From Chitinophaga sp. S165 (GTDB taxonomy: Bacteria > Bacteroidota > Bacteroidia > Chitinophagales > Chitinophagaceae), in contig NZ_QGTG01000010.1 of NCBI RefSeq assembly GCF_003182155.1, forward strand, positions 62,001 through 126,000: a stretch of 64,000 nucleotides of DNA, written 5' to 3'. The notes beneath the pieces were generated by a model. The model ran no database searches. It had not been told where the DNA came from and saw nothing but the letters and a program-made list of their open reading frames with translations. Shown here piece by piece: positions 10,001-17,664 of this stretch (the first letter of the stretch is position 1; each line of letters begins with the position of its first letter). The position numbers and the translations under genes were made by a program.

Positions 10001-11903
10001 TTTTGGTGATGGCAGCTTCTCTACCATTGATGATCCTTCCCATACTTACAACGACGCCGGTAAGTATAAAGTGAAACTGAGAGCCATCGGTGAAGCCGGC
10101 AATGAAGACACATATGAACAGGAAGTAGAGGTAAAAGGGCCATACGGCACTATTATCAAATCATCCGATGGAGGATGCCTCACACAAGAGATCGAATTTA
10201 AAGTATCCGCTAGATCGGCCGTTAACTTTGCCTGGGACTTTACAGATGGTACTGTGAGTGAAACGAATGATTCTATCATTAAGCACACCTTCAAAGAACC
10301 CGGCATTTATAACCCACGTCTGATCCTCTCAGATCAGGCAGGCTGTAAAGGAACTGCCTTCCTGCCCGATCCTATTGTTATAGACAAACTGGAGGTAGAA
10401 TTGACGCCATCAACACAATTTGTGTGCGATGAGGGTTGGGTTTCCTTTACACCGAAGTTCAACAGCTTCTCCATTGACCAGCTGAAAAAACCGGCAACAT
10501 ACAAATGGACATATGACCCGGGTGTTTCGGCAGAAAATGATACTTCCGCCAATCCCCGTTTCTACCTGAACAAAGCACAGGAATATAATTTCACGCTCAC
10601 AACCACAACCGCTTACGGTTGTACGCAAACAGTGAGTAAAACGATCCCGGTGTTCCCTAAACCCGAAGCGACCATCAGCGGTCCTTCACAGGCTTGTGTG
10701 GAAACACCGGTCAGCTTTGCCGGAAATGTGACCGATGCACGTGATATTATCTGGAACTGGAACTTTGCTAATGGCAATACGGCTAACATACAACAACCTG
10801 CCGACCAGACCTACAATACGGCCGGACCTGCAAATGTAGCCCTCACCGTTACCAGTGCCAACGGCTGTATAGACACTGCATATCATAGTATCAATATAGT
10901 AGCCAAACCTGTCGTTAATGCAACTGCAGCATCTGAGTTCGTGTGTTTGGGCAAGAGTACCACGTTAAGCGCAAGTGGCGGGGTCACTTATCAATGGTCG
11001 CCCGCTGATAATCTCAGTGATCCAAAAGCGCCTTCTCCGCTTGCAAGCCCGGGCATTAGTACAAACTACCAGGTAACAGTGACCGATGCCAATGGCTGCA
11101 TTAATACTGACGATGTAAGCCTCCGTGTGGTACAACCATTCACAATACAAGCTACACCGGATACAGGATTGTGTATAGGACATGTGCTGCCATTATGGGT
11201 GTCTGGCGCTGATAACTACACCTGGAACGGACAAGGGATAAATGATGTAAACAGTCAGTATCCCCTTGCTACGCTCAACACAACAGGCACTTACACATAC
11301 GAAGTAACCGGTCGCGATGCTGATGGCTGCTTCACGCACGACACTTCACTGGTAGTAACAGTCAACCCCGTTCCTACTGTTAACGCCGGAATTGACCAGA
11401 CAGCAATGGCGGGTCAACCTGTTAGACTGACCGGAAGAGGTAGCGCAGATATTGTAAAATGGAACTGGACTCCCGCAGAATATCTGAATTGTGCAACCTG
11501 CCCAACACCTGAAGCCCTGCCTAATTTATCTACGACCTACACCCTCGAAGCGGAGAACGCTTACGGTTGTAAAGCCACCGACGATGTATTCGTAAAGATA
11601 GGCTGCGATAAAGGCGCTATATTCTTCCCCACTGCCTTTTCTCCTAACAGAGATGGTAAGAATGAATATTTTTATCCTAAAGGCCGTGGCGTAAAAGAAG
11701 TGGTATCAATGCGGGTGTATGACAGATGGGGCAGCCTGGTATTTGAAAGGAACCATTTCCAGATCAATACTGCCACCGCAGGATGGGATGGCACCTGGAA
11801 GAACCAGGTAGCGCCTATCGGAAGTTATGTATATGCGATAGAAACGATGTGCGAAGACGGAGGAACATTTATGTTTACAGGAGCAGTAACAGTAGTAAAG
11901 TAA
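7017..11903 (+). CDS. Giant PKD-repeat surface protein with type B T9SS sorting domain (paralogue 1)
   Basis: A 1628-residue exported protein. After an N-terminal signal segment (about 1-31, ending VNAQ) it consists of many PKD-type Ig-like domains, recognisable from repeated WDFGDG or WNFGDG cores and the xxHTYxxxGTYxVxLTV strand pairs, plus non-PKD Ig-like stretches near 1120-1200 and 1300-1500. Residues about 1535-1628 form the gliding-motility-associated (CHU_C, type B) sorting domain: FPTAFSPNRDGKNEYF, YDRWGSLVFE, GWDGTWKN, GTFMFTGAVTVVK. This predicts T9SS export and surface display; PKD arrays usually act as stalks or adhesins. It has no catalytic domain. A close paralogue lies at 35686-40566. 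A long hairpin follows the stop. Confidence 0.93.
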   Translation: MSLKTKATSGLACTSVLLWVVLLLNVRVNAQVKADFTPSKTSDCESLITKFVDGSTGNPVSWQWNLGNGFTSTDQSPSAAYTSPGTYNVTLTVKNAAGNTSTVTKTVTVWEKPKPDFAASPASGCMPLEVTFTDRSNPVNGVINTYTWDFGDGAIGSGSNPRHTYNDVLSPTVTLTVTNSNGCTASKRISNLVQVSAALKPNFEVSDEFLCAAPGTLTIKNTTTGPGNLSYSWDFGDGGTATGVNPGPHTYAAKGTYKIKLNVTSDKGCTATKTSEDINVASLRSDFQLPANVCENSTATFTPANTPRADRLTWSVDKGTVTTDGVTATYTPAGTGTVKVTMIADYGKCQETVTKNIVVIAAPQADFASEIKPICDAPVTVKLTDRSQGANKWNWDFGNGQSSTQQNPSVIYNSLGSFNIKLTVGSTNGCSSAVEHYVNLVKPEVLTYANIVEGCVGMTASFRANISAGDSIVSYEWNFGDGSPASAAATPSHTYNDEGTYPVTLTYATMNGCKGTVKLTSYESIHVYKKPHPDFSSPEAPQICGNNMVHFNGTTDVGNLWAWNFGDNSSPGSGQNTQHSYRTPGTYTVSLTVSNKGCREKVTKVAYITAVNPFARFSMRPIDCNNRTEISFDEKSLGNITSWEWSWGDGKKDTYTTKTSIVKHKYSKSGGYNVKLTVSNGTCSSTDSINVNVYAPSPITITTDKTTLCGSDTLKASVTDLNKDIYGVDVWSYKWTSSDSTPPIGNINDYEHTTFTNLQPGANAIRFTAYNLQGCPDTSNRIVVNVHGPIAKFLIPAVPECRGAELTFTDRTNISKGKPIRTWSWNFGDGSPAKEFTSPPFKYTYAKSGFYAPKLTVTDQDGCTSTAAGPILQVNGPNADFVPSALLIPPGGTVRFTNYTTETGGSPAYLWDFGDNTTSTEKSPTKTYPVKGLYTVTLLVKDNNGCTDSAQKQIKVSTVNAAFKVSTSFVNNSTCPPVIAKFTNTSLNYKRSYWDFGDGSFSTIDDPSHTYNDAGKYKVKLRAIGEAGNEDTYEQEVEVKGPYGTIIKSSDGGCLTQEIEFKVSARSAVNFAWDFTDGTVSETNDSIIKHTFKEPGIYNPRLILSDQAGCKGTAFLPDPIVIDKLEVELTPSTQFVCDEGWVSFTPKFNSFSIDQLKKPATYKWTYDPGVSAENDTSANPRFYLNKAQEYNFTLTTTTAYGCTQTVSKTIPVFPKPEATISGPSQACVETPVSFAGNVTDARDIIWNWNFANGNTANIQQPADQTYNTAGPANVALTVTSANGCIDTAYHSINIVAKPVVNATAASEFVCLGKSTTLSASGGVTYQWSPADNLSDPKAPSPLASPGISTNYQVTVTDANGCINTDDVSLRVVQPFTIQATPDTGLCIGHVLPLWVSGADNYTWNGQGINDVNSQYPLATLNTTGTYTYEVTGRDADGCFTHDTSLVVTVNPVPTVNAGIDQTAMAGQPVRLTGRGSADIVKWNWTPAEYLNCATCPTPEALPNLSTTYTLEAENAYGCKATDDVFVKIGCDKGAIFFPTAFSPNRDGKNEYFYPKGRGVKEVVSMRVYDRWGSLVFERNHFQINTATAGWDGTWKNQVAPIGSYVYAIETMCEDGGTFMFTGAVTVVK

Positions 11904-11912
11904 CTTTGAAGG

Positions 11913-11967
11913 AAGAGCGGTTTATTGAAATACCTGAAACACCAGGTAACTGCAATAAACCGCTCTT
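11913..11967 (+). terminator. Long bulged hairpin after the PKD gene
   Basis: A 15-bp perfect outer stem (11913-11927 with 11953-11967) and a 6-bp inner stem (TACCTG 11931-11936 with CAGGTA 11943-11948) are separated by a small internal loop. It lies 10 nt past the stop codon of the PKD gene. The expected role is 3'-end formation; the T-tract is poor. Confidence 0.65.
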
Positions 11968-12055
11968 TCCAAAGAAATTCAATGTGATTACCTATCTTTG
12001 CATCCATTCATGTGAAAAATACCTATTGCCATTTATAACTGAATATAAAACACCT

Positions 12056-13759
12056 ATGCCCCTGATCCTGTCTGCTGAAGAAGCCGAAAACCGTTTCCAG
12101 ATAAGTAAATATGATCCCGTTGGTCTCATAGACAATGAAATGATCCTTCTTTTTGAAGGTGACACCGACATCCCTGGCCATTTCGATCACGACTATGTCA
12201 CCCGCGTTTTGCAGGAAGCAGGAGGCCCTTCCGAAATGGGGGAACTACTGGTGGTAGTCAATGGCAATCTGAATGTTGACGGCGATATAGTGTTCAGCGA
12301 ATATCGCCCGGCATTACTGGTATTGGGAGACGTAACATGTCATGTATTGCAGAGTGCCGATGAATGTATGCTCATCACGGGTAATGCAACGATCAAATAT
12401 GCCTTCTATGGCTACTACAATGACGGTACGATCACTATTGAAGGCATCACAAAAGTGCCTTATGTACTGAATTCAGATCATCATTCACAGATAAACCCTG
12501 TGGGAGCGGTATTAATTAATAAACACAGTGACTACGACGACTTCTTTGAATATGACTTCACCGCTCAGGATCTCCCTGAAGTCCTGGTACCAGAGATTTT
12601 GGGTAAGGGAGGAAGACTGGAGGCCTGGGATTTTATAGACATGCTCAAAGCAGGCAAATCACCTTTCAAACCTGGAGCAAAAACTCCCCGGCAGGTTTTT
12701 GACGAAAGACTGGAACAACTGACAACAGAAGATCCACTGTCTGTAACTGAAGTAGACCTGTCTGAGCAGAAATTTAAGGCCTTTCCACAAAGCCTGACAG
12801 CATTGCAAAATCTTCGAAAACTAACCCTTTCCAAAAACAAACTGAAAACCATTCCCGACGATATCGGCAAACTGGAACACCTGGAAGAGCTCTACTTATA
12901 TGATTGTGCACTGGTAAATATATCAGCAGCAATAGGGGATCTGAAGAACCTCCGTGTACTGGATATTAGCCTCAACAGGGAATTAACAGTACTACCGGAT
13001 ACGATAGGTCAACTGGGTAAGCTACAGCGGCTGAAAATTGACTATATCAACATGAATTTCTCCCCGGCCTTTGAACACCTTTCCGACCTGGAAGAAATAG
13101 GCATGTACAGCTGTTACCCCGATGCGCAAGAGCCAACAGTATTTCCGGAAGCACTGACGAAATTAAAAAAGCTAAGAAAGCTTGATCTGCGTAAGAACAT
13201 GTTCCAGGCACTACCGGAAGCACTCGTCCAACTGCCATTGCTGGAGGAGATACGCTGGACAGACAGTGCTACAGCATCTCCACTGCCTGACTTCAGTTTA
13301 TGTAGATCATTAAAGACACTGGTGATCAGCAGATGTTTTAGTCAATGGAAGAATATAGTATTTAACATCCATTCCCTTGAACACCTGCAGATAGATAGAA
13401 ACAAGGAAGAGAAAGAATACTTTGACGAAGACACACTTGCCATCTGGAAAGAGATGGCAGCAGAAGAACCTGAAAAGTTTGGGCACCTCGCAGATGTTAT
13501 TAAAAACAAACAGTTGGAACCTGATGGGCGCTATTCCGTTCTAACCAGAAGAGGTATTACATTGCAGGACCTCGAAGGCCTTAAAAAGCTCCCCAATTTA
13601 AGATACCTGGACCTGTCGTTCAATGGACTGACAACACTACCTGACAGTGTATATACATTGTCTAAGCTGGAACACCTGAATCTGGAATATAATAAGCTAT
13701 CTGACGAAGAAAAAGGGAAAGTCGCAAAAGTATTTAATCAGGCGAAACTGATCTTTTAA
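12056..13759 (+). CDS. Leucine-rich-repeat protein with unknown N-terminal beta-rich domain
   Basis: A 567-residue protein without a signal peptide. Residues 1-about 190 form an unrecognised domain containing a beta-strand run (LLVVVNGNLNVDGDI, LLVLGDVTC, LITGNATIKYAF) that looks like a short beta-helix. From about 228 onward come LRRs of the LxxLxxLxLSxNxLxxIPxxIG type, in two blocks (about 228-430 and 525-560) separated by an acidic helical insert (about 450-510). It is probably a cytoplasmic protein-protein interaction protein. The ATG at 12056 is chosen because an upstream in-frame extension would overlap the PKD gene and its terminator hairpin and is not protein-like. The AraC gene follows closely. 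Confidence 0.8.
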   Translation: MPLILSAEEAENRFQISKYDPVGLIDNEMILLFEGDTDIPGHFDHDYVTRVLQEAGGPSEMGELLVVVNGNLNVDGDIVFSEYRPALLVLGDVTCHVLQSADECMLITGNATIKYAFYGYYNDGTITIEGITKVPYVLNSDHHSQINPVGAVLINKHSDYDDFFEYDFTAQDLPEVLVPEILGKGGRLEAWDFIDMLKAGKSPFKPGAKTPRQVFDERLEQLTTEDPLSVTEVDLSEQKFKAFPQSLTALQNLRKLTLSKNKLKTIPDDIGKLEHLEELYLYDCALVNISAAIGDLKNLRVLDISLNRELTVLPDTIGQLGKLQRLKIDYINMNFSPAFEHLSDLEEIGMYSCYPDAQEPTVFPEALTKLKKLRKLDLRKNMFQALPEALVQLPLLEEIRWTDSATASPLPDFSLCRSLKTLVISRCFSQWKNIVFNIHSLEHLQIDRNKEEKEYFDEDTLAIWKEMAAEEPEKFGHLADVIKNKQLEPDGRYSVLTRRGITLQDLEGLKKLPNLRYLDLSFNGLTTLPDSVYTLSKLEHLNLEYNKLSDEEKGKVAKVFNQAKLIF

Positions 13760-13788
13760 TACATTTGATAGCAATAGACACAAATAAA

Positions 13789-14574
13789 ATGTTACACCAG
13801 GAATTTGAAACTCCTGAAGAATTAAAGGATACCATAAAGTGCTTTTGGTATAACAAGAGGGACTTCGGAGAATTGCAATCGGGTTTTGAGATACTGCCAG
13901 ACGGTCATGCTGAGATTATCTTCCTTTTCGGAAGCACCTGTAGCATTGCCTACAATGGAGGCCTGCAACCATTGCAATCGCCGTTTATTATGGGGTTGCT
14001 TAATCAGCCTGTTCTCTTACGTGGTAAAGGTCGCGTGGAAATTATCGGTATAAGGTGCTTTCCCTGGACGATATTCGATCTGTTGGGTCTACCCTCGGCT
14101 AAAGACGGAGTACGCTTATTTGAGCATCCTATTGCCCAAATTCAGCCTGTTCTGAACAGGTTAGTATATACTAACAGGATAGATGAAGCGCTCGCCTACC
14201 TGAAACAGTATTTCCTGCAGGTGCGGTCGCGGGTTGCTATTGACAGTATGTTGTCCAAAGCGGGAGTAGCTATGAGGGAGGCAAACGGCGCGATCCCCGT
14301 AGGCGAAGTAGCAGCAGCAGCTCATGCTACGGTTCGTACCCTGGAAAGGAAATTCAAACAATCTTCCGGTTATACGGTTAAAGACGTATCTGGTCTGATG
14401 CGCTTCGAACAGGTACGGAATCAGCTATGGCTTTACCCTGAGGCTAATATTGCCGGTTTAGCCTATGACCTGGGTTATACTGATCAATCTCATTTGAGCC
14501 GGGAATTCAAGCGCTATAGCGGTACTACGCCTGCTGCCTTTGCACGGATACATAAAGAGGGCTATCACCTGTAA
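13789..14574 (+). CDS. AraC-family transcriptional regulator
   Basis: A 261-residue regulator with an N-terminal DUF6597-like sensor region (about 1-140, with GFEILPDGHAEIIFLFG) and a C-terminal AraC double helix-turn-helix (about 165-261: VAAAAHATVRTLERKFKQ, then IAGLAYDLGYTDQSHLSREF and FKRYSGTTPAAF). The second HTH and the GYTDQSHLSREFKR signature are complete. A TTG at 13765 would add eight residues; the ATG at 13789 is preferred. It precedes the FAD monooxygenase by 72 nt on the same strand and is the likely regulator of that gene, by analogy with many AraC-monooxygenase pairs. Confidence 0.88.
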   Translation: MLHQEFETPEELKDTIKCFWYNKRDFGELQSGFEILPDGHAEIIFLFGSTCSIAYNGGLQPLQSPFIMGLLNQPVLLRGKGRVEIIGIRCFPWTIFDLLGLPSAKDGVRLFEHPIAQIQPVLNRLVYTNRIDEALAYLKQYFLQVRSRVAIDSMLSKAGVAMREANGAIPVGEVAAAAHATVRTLERKFKQSSGYTVKDVSGLMRFEQVRNQLWLYPEANIAGLAYDLGYTDQSHLSREFKRYSGTTPAAFARIHKEGYHL

Positions 14575-14646
14575 GCAGATATTTTGTCGCGTTTATACAA
14601 GCCGGATGGAAGTGCATTCCGGAATTTTGTGTCTTAATCATGCTAT

Positions 14647-16212
14647 ATGACAGAGACATTTGAAAACAACAAATCCACGCAGGATCATTCTATCTACGAT
14701 GTGATCATCTCGGGCGCAGGCCCGGTAGGCCTGTTCCTGGCCTGTGAACTGGCGCTGGCCGGATGTTCCGTCCTCATACTGGAAAAGGCGGAGCATCCAC
14801 AATCACCATTGAAACAACTTCCTTTCGGGATACGGGGTCTTTCTACCCCTACAATTGAATCACTTTACCGTCGCGGGTTACTGGAAGAACTGGGAGTGCC
14901 TAAACGGCTTAAAACACCTTTTGGCCCACCGGCTTCCAAACCAACATCAGGTCTCCACCGTCTCGGAGGACACTTCGCCGGCATCCCGTTTCACCACGCT
15001 AATATCGATACCTCACAATGGAAGTACCGTCTGCCAGGTTCGACCGACACCAGTTTATTGTCTGAACTGGAAGAGGTTGAAATAGTGCTGACCCGCCGGG
15101 CGGAAGCCCTGGGCGTAGCAATCAAACGCGGGTTTGCCGTTACTGACTTTCATCAAACTGAAGATGAGGTGGCCGTCTATTCAGGCGGACAGTCCTTTAA
15201 AGCCAAATGGCTTGTAGGTTGCGACGGCGGCCGCAGTGTTGTTCGCAAAACAGGCGGTTTCGAATTCGCCGGTACAGAGCCTGAATTTACAGGTTACTCT
15301 GCCCTGGTTGACATTGCCGATCCTGAGAAGCTACGCCAGGGCCGGATCGTAACGCCTGGAGGCATGTACTTCCAATCCCAGCCGGGTTATCTGATCATGC
15401 AGGACTTTGATGCCGGGGCATTCCATAGTACAGAGAAACTGGTCACCCAAGAGCACATCCAGACGCTCATACGCCGTATATCGGGCACCGACGTTACTAT
15501 CAACGCCCTGCATATCGGAACTACATGGACTGACCGCGCAAGGCAGGCTACGGCCTACCGCAATGGAAGGGTCCTTCTGGCCGGTGATGCCGCCCATATT
15601 CATTCCCCTTTAGGAGGCCAGGGCCTCAACCTCGGATTAGGCGACGCTATGAATCTTGGCTGGAAGCTCGCTGCTACGATTCAGAATAAAGCCCCGGAAG
15701 GCCTGCTGGACAGCTATTTTACTGAACGGCATCCGATTGGTGCACAGGTGCTGGATTGGTCAAGAGCACAGGTGGCGATCATGAGGCCGGATCCACATGC
15801 CCGCGCGCTGAACGCAATTATGCGCGACCTCATAAATACACGAGACGGCGCTACATATATGGCTGGAAGAGTATGGGGTGTCCATACGCACTATCATCTC
15901 AATGGCAACCACGCACTGGTAGGTCACAGCATTCCTGATTTTGAGTTCGAAGACAGTACTAAACTTGGAGAGTTCATGCAGGATGGTCGCGGGATATTAC
16001 TTGATCTTGATACGAATGCTTCACTTAAAACATGGGCAGGTAAATGCAGCGATAGGATCAGGTATATTTCCGGAAGTGTAAAAGACAACTTGGGGCTGAC
16101 CGCGGCCCTCATACGTCCCGATGGAATTGTAGCCTGGGCTACTGATAAAGACCCGGATTACAGCGAACTACAGCAGGCTGCTGATCGCTGGTTCCTATCG
16201 CCCAATCATTAG
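14647..16212 (+). CDS. FAD-dependent aromatic-type monooxygenase (PHBH/PheA family)
   Basis: A 521-residue flavoprotein with an N-terminal Rossmann motif G23-A-G-P-V-G28, a middle substrate domain, and the GD motif LLAGDAAHIHSP (Asp314) followed by GGQGLNLGLGDAMNLGWKLA. This is the signature of class A flavoprotein hydroxylases that use NAD(P)H and O2 to hydroxylate phenols or polyketide-like compounds. The C-terminal thioredoxin-like domain (about 395-521) matches the PheA/TfdB or tetracycline-monooxygenase type. The substrate is not known. It lies directly behind the AraC gene and ends 14 nt before the convergent gene at 16227. Confidence 0.9.
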   Translation: MTETFENNKSTQDHSIYDVIISGAGPVGLFLACELALAGCSVLILEKAEHPQSPLKQLPFGIRGLSTPTIESLYRRGLLEELGVPKRLKTPFGPPASKPTSGLHRLGGHFAGIPFHHANIDTSQWKYRLPGSTDTSLLSELEEVEIVLTRRAEALGVAIKRGFAVTDFHQTEDEVAVYSGGQSFKAKWLVGCDGGRSVVRKTGGFEFAGTEPEFTGYSALVDIADPEKLRQGRIVTPGGMYFQSQPGYLIMQDFDAGAFHSTEKLVTQEHIQTLIRRISGTDVTINALHIGTTWTDRARQATAYRNGRVLLAGDAAHIHSPLGGQGLNLGLGDAMNLGWKLAATIQNKAPEGLLDSYFTERHPIGAQVLDWSRAQVAIMRPDPHARALNAIMRDLINTRDGATYMAGRVWGVHTHYHLNGNHALVGHSIPDFEFEDSTKLGEFMQDGRGILLDLDTNASLKTWAGKCSDRIRYISGSVKDNLGLTAALIRPDGIVAWATDKDPDYSELQQAADRWFLSPNH

Positions 16213-16226
16213 GGAATCCTTCCTCC

Positions 16227-16913
16227 CTATACAAACCTCGGTATAAATTCCCCTTGCGTACATCCGGGTACCGGTATCAGCAGGTCTCCTGTTTGATCGG
16301 TATGCGGATGTTTCGCCAGCTCCTGGTACCAGTTCTTCTTAAACGGCTCTTCCACTGTTGAAGGGTCAACCAGCACGTGATAGCCGCCTCTTGTCTCGAT
16401 GATCTTTACATTAGCTGTATTCCCCACGCGCTCAATTATCCAGGGCCGCAGGAACTGTTCATAGCCGGCCTCTTTATAATCAATATCGAAATCAACAAAA
16501 CAGCTTCTGCTTTTGGATCGTTGTATCTCATTCATCACTTCCTGGTGAGGATTGTGCGTTCTCTTCTGGTGCTGTATACATTTGGCGAGTGTAGTAAGAC
16601 CACTGAATGTAGCATCATACATACTACGCGGATTAGGCATCACGTATATCGCCAGTGATTCCTGCGGAATGGGAGTACCTTTCTGCGTATAAGCCCCTAC
16701 AGGACATTCCAGTTGCCAGATCTTATAAAACAGGTCCTCCTTCCGGCTGGTGAACCTTTTCAGTTGCTGCTTGTCAGATTTGATGATATCACCTTCTGCA
16801 TACTTGCCTCTTGCCAATAACCCTACATAATAAGTCTCTCCTTCTTCGAGGTCAGGCAGCCATTCAATAAATTCTTTGAGGATATTTACGTCCTTGATGA
16901 TCTGGTAATTCAT
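16227..16913 (-). CDS. Uncharacterised protein with primase-polymerase-like motifs
   Basis: A 228-residue cytoplasmic protein. Its C-terminal half carries motifs in the order expected of archaeo-eukaryotic primase (AEP/PrimPol) folds: FVDFDIDY (Asp141, Asp143, Asp145) like motif I, IETRGGYHVLV (His179) like motif II, and TGDLLIPVPGCTQGEF (Asp210, Pro-Gly 216-217), which recalls motif III plus the R-x-PGTxNxK segment of phage and plasmid PrimPols. The N-terminal 110 residues are not recognised. There is no helicase neighbour. The fold assignment is inference from motif pattern only; it could be another small alpha/beta enzyme. Confidence 0.6.
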   Translation of the reverse strand: MNYQIIKDVNILKEFIEWLPDLEEGETYYVGLLARGKYAEGDIIKSDKQQLKRFTSRKEDLFYKIWQLECPVGAYTQKGTPIPQESLAIYVMPNPRSMYDATFSGLTTLAKCIQHQKRTHNPHQEVMNEIQRSKSRSCFVDFDIDYKEAGYEQFLRPWIIERVGNTANVKIIETRGGYHVLVDPSTVEEPFKKNWYQELAKHPHTDQTGDLLIPVPGCTQGEFIPRFV

Positions 16914-16972
16914 AGGTATTTACGATTCAGGGAATACAGGGATATTCCTCGTGCAGAAAGGTATAGGAATTA

Positions 16973-17548
16973 TTATTGCTGATAGTTTCTCAGCGTAGAA
17001 AAAGTAGTTGGCGCATAAAAAGGTGAATAACCGTTATAGGCACTTCTGCTTACACCGATGCTACCGGAAATAGAAAATGCACCACTGTTACTGATGTACA
17101 TCACGCCTATTCTTGCAGCCGGATTAATGCTGAAGTTCCTGCCATCCGTTCCGCCATTATTGCCATACATCATACCATTGTTCTTACCTATTCCACGTTG
17201 ATAAAGCGGGGTATTGAAATTAAAAAGAGAAGGTTCAACCGACACGCCTCCAAATGCGATTACATTATTGGTCAGTTGCCTGTTCACCTGTAATCCCATC
17301 GGCACAGACAGGAAGCTGCCTCCGCCGCCTTTAAAGGCCACAAAACCAGTGGAAATAGCAGCATACTTCGTGATAAACAACTTCTTCTGAAGGTTATTGG
17401 TATCGGTCATTTGATGAGGGTCTGTTAAGGCAGATCGTGTGCCATTCATTCCGCCATAAGACAAAGGCGACTGTGCCTTTACAACCATAGCCGACATCAA
17501 AATAGCAATAAAGAGGATTATCCGTGTCATCGCCATAAAGATAAACAT
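16973..17548 (-). CDS. Small exported protein, possible outer-membrane beta-barrel
   Basis: 191 residues with a signal peptide (TRIILFIAILMSAMVVKAQ) and a glycine/serine/asparagine-rich body with alternating hydrophobic strands (YAAISTGFVAFKGG, FLSVPMGLQVNRQ, NVIAFGGVSVEPSLF, ARIGVMYISNSGAFSISGSI). The pattern suggests a small outer-membrane barrel or surface beta-protein. No family is recognised. In-frame ATGs at 17548, 17536 and 17530 are all possible; 17548 is kept because an AAAGG sequence directly precedes it. It follows the broken SGNH hydrolase gene on the same strand. Confidence 0.65.
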   Translation of the reverse strand: MFIFMAMTRIILFIAILMSAMVVKAQSPLSYGGMNGTRSALTDPHQMTDTNNLQKKLFITKYAAISTGFVAFKGGGGSFLSVPMGLQVNRQLTNNVIAFGGVSVEPSLFNFNTPLYQRGIGKNNGMMYGNNGGTDGRNFSINPAARIGVMYISNSGAFSISGSIGVSRSAYNGYSPFYAPTTFSTLRNYQQ

Positions 17549-17621
17549 CCTTTCTTATTAATATTGCTAACATAATCATAATTTATCATTCCAGGATAAG
17601 CAGCTATATGCTTAAGCCCGT

Positions 17622-17658
17622 TAAGAAAAGAGGGCCTTCCCATTAAGAGAAAGCCCCC
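17622..17658 (-). terminator. Intrinsic terminator of the SGNH hydrolase gene
   Basis: On the minus strand a GC-rich imperfect stem (right arm 17650-17657, left arm about 17632-17641) is followed by a T-rich stretch (17622-17630). It lies just past the stop at 17665. Confidence 0.6.
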
Positions 17659-17664
17659 TGAATG

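Noticed and set aside
11783..12055. In-frame upstream extension of the LRR gene
   Set aside because: It overlaps the PKD coding end in another frame and the terminator hairpin; its residues are not protein-like and the ATG at 12056 gives a sensible start.
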